Source of the DNA: an uncultured Schwartzia sp.
GTDB lineage: Bacteria; Bacillota; Negativicutes; Selenomonadales; Selenomonadaceae
Length of the DNA: 37,778 bases
Reading direction: 5' to 3'
NCBI GenBank assembly: GCA_905372875.1
Contig: CAJPQU010000002.1
Coordinates: 1-37,778 of the forward strand
This document shows, in pieces, positions 33,671 through 37,778 of this stretch. The notes beneath the pieces were generated by a model. The model was given only the letters and a program-made list of their open reading frames with translations. It had not been told where the DNA came from and did no database searches. Made by a program: the position numbers and the translations under genes. Within the stretch, counting starts at the first letter, position 1; each line of letters begins with the position of its first letter.

Positions 33671-34417
33671 TTATCTACGCATGCCGCCGTCCACCCGGAT
33701 CACTTGGCCCGTAAGATACGCCGACATATCAGAAATTAAAAATACGGCGGTTTTCGCAATATCCACCGGAGACCCGCAACGCCGCAGCGCTGAATCCTCT
33801 TTTACCTCCCGCACCGCTTTTTCCGACATGACTTCCATCATATCTGTACCTATGATGCCCGGCGCGATACCATTCGCCCGTATCCCATAACTTCCCAATT
33901 CGTGAGCCAAAGATTGGGTCATGGCGACGATGGCCGCTTTTGTCGCCCCGTAAACCGCCTGTCCCGGGTTACCGTCAAAAGCCGCCGAAGAGGCCAGACT
34001 GACAATGGCCCCCTGTTTTTTACGCATCATCAATTTCGCCACATACTGCGTAAATAGGAACGGTGCCATAAAATTCACTTCAAATACCTGCCGGAGATCG
34101 CTTTCCCGGGTCATCGTAAAGAGAGAATTATGGATCACACCGGCGTTATTGACCAAGCCGTCAATCGGTACTTTGGCTTTTATCAGCCTCTGCACGGCAG
34201 CCTGCATCGCCTCCCGATCCGTCAATTCAAAACAGAGCGGGCGTATTTCCACCGAATATTTAGCTGCGATCTCGGCCATGTCCGCCAAAAATTCCGGTGT
34301 CTCTTGGCGGGCATGGGCCCAGATATGAGCGCCGTTGCGAGCGAATTCCTCTATCATCGCCCGTCCGATCCCTCTTCGGGTACCGGTGATAATCACATTT
34401 TTCCCCTGCAAAAGCAT
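33671..34417 (-). CDS. SDR oxidoreductase, FabG-like
   Basis: Classical short-chain dehydrogenase of 248 aa. The cofactor loop TGTRRGIG is at 11-18, NNAG at 90-93, the catalytic Ser in LASS (143-144), and Tyr156 and Lys160 form YGATK. The arginines in TGTRRG suggest NADPH. It resembles 3-oxoacyl-ACP reductases; next to an ACP gene it probably reduces a 3-oxo group on a carried acyl chain, although a sugar-nucleotide substrate is possible. GAGGTGAG precedes the ATG. It starts 9 nt after pseI ends. Confidence 0.88.
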   Translation of the reverse strand: MLLQGKNVIITGTRRGIGRAMIEEFARNGAHIWAHARQETPEFLADMAEIAAKYSVEIRPLCFELTDREAMQAAVQRLIKAKVPIDGLVNNAGVIHNSLFTMTRESDLRQVFEVNFMAPFLFTQYVAKLMMRKKQGAIVSLASSAAFDGNPGQAVYGATKAAIVAMTQSLAHELGSYGIRANGIAPGIIGTDMMEVMSEKAVREVKEDSALRRCGSPVDIAKTAVFLISDMSAYLTGQVIRVDGGMRR

Positions 34418-34426
34418 AGACTCACC

Positions 34427-35452
34427 TCACTCAATCATATCCCAGGTCAATCCCGTTCCGCGTTTTAAGGCACAGCGCACTTTTTTCCCCAACACGACAT
34501 CATAATACTTGGGACTCAGTCCTAACCCCGGTCGGATAGAGCGCATATTCTTCTCGGTAATCACCTCGCCCGCCTGCATATCTTCGACGATATAAAGGCT
34601 GCGGCGGAATTGTATTTCTTTTTGTTCCTGTGCGGTGACACCATAGCTTACTTTTCCCAGCGCTTGGCTGGCAGCCTTCGCTTCACGCACCAAGCTGGCC
34701 ATCTCGGAGGGCTCTAAAGAAAAAGCCGCATCCACCCCGCCTTCCGCCCGCGACAACGTGAAATGCTTTTCAATCACCGTCGCCCCTAAGGCCACGCTGG
34801 CCACGGCTACCCCGATCCCCAGCGTATGGTCGGATAATCCCACGGGACAATCAAACAGCGCCTTCATGTGCGGCAAAGTGAAAAGATTCGTTCCTTCCGG
34901 CGTCGCCGGATAGCTGCTGGTGCATTTCAGCAGAGCAATCTCGGGGCAGCCATTCTCCCGCGCCGTCCTCACTAAATCGTCGAGTTCCGCCACACTGGCC
35001 ATTCCCGTCGACGCAATGATCGGCTTTCCGGTACGGGCGACCTTTTTGATAAGAGGCAGATCAATATTCTCGAAGGAAGCAATCTTATACAGCGGTACCT
35101 GCAATTCTTCCAAAAATTCCACGGAAGAAGCGTCAAATGGGGTACTGAACCCGATGATACCACGCTTTTGGCACTGCTTTAATATCGCTTCCTGCCACTC
35201 CCACGGGGTATACGCTTTTTGATAGAGCGCATAGAGGGACTCCCCTTGCCAGAGGCTCCTTTTATCGGCAATCAAAAACTCGGCATCGCTCTTATCAATC
35301 GTCATCGTGTCCGCCGTGTAGGTCTGAATCTTCACGGCGTCCACCCCCGCATCGGCAGCGGCATCCACAATCTGGAGCGCCCGTTCCAAGGATTGATTAT
35401 GATTGCCGCTCATCTCCGCGATAATAAAAGGCTGTCGTAAATCGTTAAACAT
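34427..35452 (-). CDS. pseI: Pseudaminic acid synthase (NeuB/PseI family)
   Basis: Protein of 341 aa that condenses a 2,4-diacetamido-trideoxy-hexose with phosphoenolpyruvate. The N-terminal NeuB barrel begins IIAEMSGNHNQ and has VDAVKIQTY, FSTPFD, KIASFE, STGM, LLKCTSSYP, GLSDHT and VIEKHFTL. The C-terminal SAF antifreeze-like domain (~285-341) includes RRSLY and RPGLGL. PseI rather than NeuB or LegI is favoured by AEMSGNHNQ and by the PseH- and PseG-like neighbours. The start at 35452 has AGGGGGGAG a few nt upstream; a longer frame overlaps pseH. Cytoplasmic. Confidence 0.92.
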   Translation of the reverse strand: MFNDLRQPFIIAEMSGNHNQSLERALQIVDAAADAGVDAVKIQTYTADTMTIDKSDAEFLIADKRSLWQGESLYALYQKAYTPWEWQEAILKQCQKRGIIGFSTPFDASSVEFLEELQVPLYKIASFENIDLPLIKKVARTGKPIIASTGMASVAELDDLVRTARENGCPEIALLKCTSSYPATPEGTNLFTLPHMKALFDCPVGLSDHTLGIGVAVASVALGATVIEKHFTLSRAEGGVDAAFSLEPSEMASLVREAKAASQALGKVSYGVTAQEQKEIQFRRSLYIVEDMQAGEVITEKNMRSIRPGLGLSPKYYDVVLGKKVRCALKRGTGLTWDMIE

Positions 35453-35468
35453 TCTTCTCCCCCCTCTT

Positions 35469-36014
35469 CTACGCAAAGGGAAATGGTTCATACTCGATGC
35501 TTTTCTTTTTTTCCGCCCATTCCTCTTTGAGAATGGACCCTACCGCGACATCATAAAACCGTCCCGCTTTATAGATATGCTGACGCATGATACCGTCCTG
35601 CTTGCTGCCGCAAAGCTGATGCAATCGTATGACCGGCTGATTTTCCACGAAGGTTTCATTGCAGAGTTTATGGAGCCCCAAGACGTCAAACACATAGTCA
35701 TACAAACTCCATTCTAAATACAACGCTAATTTCAGTGACCGCTTCTCCCGCACAGCAATATAATAGCCCCAACTGCACCGCGCATTGACCTGATCGATCT
35801 CCGTAACGCTAATCACACCGATGGGAATATCCTCCAGTCGGATAACCCAATGAATCTGACTGTCATCTCTCTGCAGACCGCTGAACCAACACCGCTGCCC
35901 TTCTATCGTCAAGCGGGGATCCGTATTCATGAATTTCGTAATGTCAGGGCGCATACGCCATTCCATAACCAGCGCCAAGTCAGCTTCTTGCAATCGCACC
36001 ATGCGAACGTCCAC
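35469..36014 (-). CDS. pseH: PseH-like N-acetyltransferase (GNAT)
   Basis: GNAT-fold protein of 181 aa that probably acylates the 4-amino group of the UDP-linked pseudaminic-acid precursor. Features are VRLQEADLALVMEWR at the start, PIGVISVTEID and CSWGYYI (acetyl-CoA-binding strand region), and LHKLCNETFVENQPVIRLHQ, the family's typical C-terminal helix and loop. The start is GTG at 36014, with GAGGG 5 nt upstream; a longer frame overlaps the preceding gene. It lies between a methyltransferase and pseI. The acyl donor could be acetyl-CoA or an acyl group from the ACP module nearby (inference). Confidence 0.85.
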   Translation of the reverse strand: MDVRMVRLQEADLALVMEWRMRPDITKFMNTDPRLTIEGQRCWFSGLQRDDSQIHWVIRLEDIPIGVISVTEIDQVNARCSWGYYIAVREKRSLKLALYLEWSLYDYVFDVLGLHKLCNETFVENQPVIRLHQLCGSKQDGIMRQHIYKAGRFYDVAVGSILKEEWAEKKKSIEYEPFPFA

Positions 36015-36039
36015 GTTATCCCTCGCTTTTGTATCCAGT

Positions 36040-36960
36040 TTACTTTTTCTTAAACACCCCGATGATATCACGCCCCAAGCCCATGTCTGCCATAGCTTTT
36101 TCCAATGCTAACAGCTTCGTTGGCGATACCTCATGCAGAAATTTTTCCAACGCCAATCGAGCCACATGGCACTTATGCCCCTTCTCCGGCTCGTCGTAAT
36201 AGTTGTTATCCTCGTGGAAGGCAAAAAACTCAATGAATTGATCGCCGTAAAGCGCTTGCTGCTTCAGGCCAAACGCCTCGCAAACATTGACTAAACTCTC
36301 CATATTAAAGTATGAAAGATGCTCCGGCGGTACAATCCATTTTTTCGTGTGGATCATCTGATGATCCAGCAGAAATTTCTGCAGCGGATTAAAATCATTC
36401 GGCACCCGAATGATCAAAAGCCCATCCGCTTCCATCAATGCAGCGCAGCGTGTGAGAACGTCCTCCGGACATCTCACATGCTCCAAAAGATTCGATATGT
36501 GTACGACGCCGAAATGCCGCCCTTCCTGAATCATCTCATCGCATATCGGCAGCAGATCACCTTGACGCAGGAAAGGAAGCATATCCGGATTGTGACGCTC
36601 CATCGCATACCGCGAAAAATCAACACCTTCCACCTGATACCCCTGATCGTGGAAAAACTGCATGGCAAACCCTTCACCGCAGCCAAGATCAAGGAAAGTG
36701 TCGCCCTCTGCCTGAGGTCTGTTTTCTTGTATCATAATCAACTTCTGCTGTAATTTACTTTGGATGAAGTACCTTTCATCTTCGTTATATTCCTGACTGT
36801 AAACGCTTTTCCCCGGTGCCGCCTGCTGAAAGTACGTTTCCCGGTAATACTCCTGCAATTCCTCCTCTGAAGGCATCGGCGAGACTTGATAAAACCCATA
36901 CGAGGTTTTAACGAGACTGGCCTCCGTATAACGTTTTTTCATCTCTTCTGAAACGGTCAT
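36040..36960 (-). CDS. Class I SAM-dependent methyltransferase (Methyltransf_23-like)
   Basis: Protein of 306 aa. Motif I is FLDLGCGEGFA (89-99), VEGVDFSRYAME follows, then VVHISNLLEHV and LLIIRVPNDFNPLQ. This pattern is common in glycan and lipid methyltransferases encoded in polysaccharide clusters. The C-terminal 100 residues (WIVPPEHLSYFN and on) are typical of that group. The substrate is unknown; its place between pseG and pseH suggests methylation of a pseudaminic-acid derivative or of the flagellar glycan (inference). AGGAGG lies 6 nt before the ATG. Confidence 0.85.
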   Translation of the reverse strand: MTVSEEMKKRYTEASLVKTSYGFYQVSPMPSEEELQEYYRETYFQQAAPGKSVYSQEYNEDERYFIQSKLQQKLIMIQENRPQAEGDTFLDLGCGEGFAMQFFHDQGYQVEGVDFSRYAMERHNPDMLPFLRQGDLLPICDEMIQEGRHFGVVHISNLLEHVRCPEDVLTRCAALMEADGLLIIRVPNDFNPLQKFLLDHQMIHTKKWIVPPEHLSYFNMESLVNVCEAFGLKQQALYGDQFIEFFAFHEDNNYYDEPEKGHKCHVARLALEKFLHEVSPTKLLALEKAMADMGLGRDIIGVFKKK

Positions 36961-37002
36961 TATATTCCTCCTACTCTAAGCCCCATTCCTCCATGTGAAA
37001 AT

Positions 37003-37778
37003 TCATGTCGGCGGCGTTGCTGAAACGTCCATGTGTCGCCTTACCGCTGCCGTGATATCGCTCTCGCTGACGTTTGCCGCCTCGCCCAAATATTCGATCA
37101 TCCCCACCTGCGCGCAGTCTTCACACACTTTTATCTGGTTTTCCGCAATCGCTGTGACGATAGAGGGAAGGCCCAAAAAGTGCCGCTCCCAGATCGTTGT
37201 CCCCCCCGCACCTAAAGATAAATCCGCTTCATTCATCAAGGCAGCAATACAGCTTACTTGGCAAAAATAACAAAAATTGCTCTGTTGCCGGCAAAAATCC
37301 TGAATCTCCCCGCGGTGCGGGTTGCTTCCCCCCACGACGACATTGACGGTCACCGAACGCAAAGACAGCGTCGCCAAACTTCGCAGCGCTTTCATCGTTT
37401 CGTTGGTAAGATCGCTGCCGCCGTAAAATACAAGGATATTACGAATATTGCCCTCTCTTAGGCGCTGCACCTTCTTTATTTCATAGAATTCTTCCCGCAA
37501 AAGCGCGAATTTCGGGCCTAATCGCAGCTCGCAGGTCTCTGGAACAAGGCCCTGATAGCGTCGCTCCTGATGCAAATAAAAATTCTGATCCAAGAGAATG
37601 TCACAATCATGGCGTCGGTTTGCCAGATCATCGATCACAAAAATCCGGGTCGTAAGGGGCCGTAGTTCCTTCTCCCAAGCAATATCCAAAGCATAGCTAT
37701 CCACCACTAATAAATCTGCCTGCCCAATGGACAGGAGAAGCGCCCTCGTTTCCTCCGCATCCCGCCGCCAAGGTACTG
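37003..37778 (-). CDS. pseG: PseG-like UDP-sugar hydrolase (5' part beyond the window)
   Basis: The frame stays open to the right edge, so the N-terminus, including the catalytic-histidine region, is missing from the window. Visible features are the GT-B-like core with FVIDDLANRRHDCDILLDQN, LGPKFALLR, FYGGSDLTNET and GAGGTTIWERHFLGLPSI, which are characteristic of PseG. PseG removes UDP from UDP-2,4-diacetamido-trideoxy-altrose, giving the PseI substrate. The GTG at 37707 is internal; codons upstream of it continue the protein (ending ...GQADLLVV). 42 nt separate it from the methyltransferase gene. Confidence 0.88.
   Translation of the reverse strand, partial: VPWRRDAEETRALLLSIGQADLLVVDSYALDIAWEKELRPLTTRIFVIDDLANRRHDCDILLDQNFYLHQERRYQGLVPETCELRLGPKFALLREEFYEIKKVQRLREGNIRNILVFYGGSDLTNETMKALRSLATLSLRSVTVNVVVGGSNPHRGEIQDFCRQQSNFCYFCQVSCIAALMNEADLSLGAGGTTIWERHFLGLPSIVTAIAENQIKVCEDCAQVGMIEYLGEAANVSESDITAAVRRHMDVSATPPT

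Overview
The window looks like chromosome of an anaerobic, probably flagellated member of the Negativicutes (Selenomonas-like). The grounds are indirect. There is an indolepyruvate:ferredoxin oxidoreductase with phenylacetate-CoA ligase, a methyl-accepting chemotaxis protein, pseudaminic-acid genes of the kind used on flagellin, strong AGGAGG-type ribosome sites, and coding DNA of intermediate to moderately high G+C. The assignment is inference, because no rRNA or other phylogenetic marker is present.

Left part (1-12.4 kb), mostly unrelated housekeeping genes: a chemoreceptor, topoisomerase III (topB) behind a YkvA/DUF1232 membrane protein, a divergent diaminopimelate-decarboxylase-like gene (lysA), the operon iorA-iorB-paaK for aromatic 2-oxoacids, a half-size EamA transporter, tRNA-Arg(CCU) and an unrecognised 149-residue protein. 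Two of these genes (DUF1232 and the 149-residue protein) carry the same roughly 90-100 nt 5' leader. It begins at a -10 box with identical spacing in both copies. It contains three CACTTAGC-like repeats and two hairpins whose stems differ in sequence but keep their pairing. I do not recognise it as a known riboswitch, and I regard it as the best candidate for something undescribed here.

Right part (12.4-37.8 kb), about 25 kb of surface-glycan or flagellin-glycosylation genes, all on the minus strand and tightly packed. Read in the direction of transcription, from the right edge leftwards: pseG (cut by the window end), a methyltransferase, pseH and pseI; then SDR, ACP, LuxE-like and LuxC-like genes that could make or reduce an acyl group carried on ACP. 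Next come four consecutive proteins that each start with the same kind of small YGxGE Rossmann module, fused in turn to a glycosyltransferase-like domain, a GT4 glycosyltransferase, an FkbM methyltransferase and a HAD hydrolase. They are followed by a LicC-like cytidylyltransferase, a HisC-like PLP enzyme, a methyltransferase and a LicD, and then, after a perfect terminator hairpin, by three more LicD genes interleaved with a soluble sulfatase-superfamily protein and a sulfatase-less paralogue of it. The array ends with galE, a translationally coupled 37-codon ORF and a two-domain GT2 glycosyltransferase.

How the parts may work together (inference): pseudaminic acid or a relative is made and N-acylated. 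A phospho-amino-alcohol (phosphoethanolamine or phosphocholine) may be made from serine phosphate, activated as a CDP derivative and transferred to sugars by the four LicD proteins. Methyl and acyl groups are then added. No flippase, polymerase or membrane-anchored ligase is visible, and the enzymes look soluble, which suits glycosylation in the cytoplasm (for example of flagellin). pseB, pseC and pseF are not in the window.
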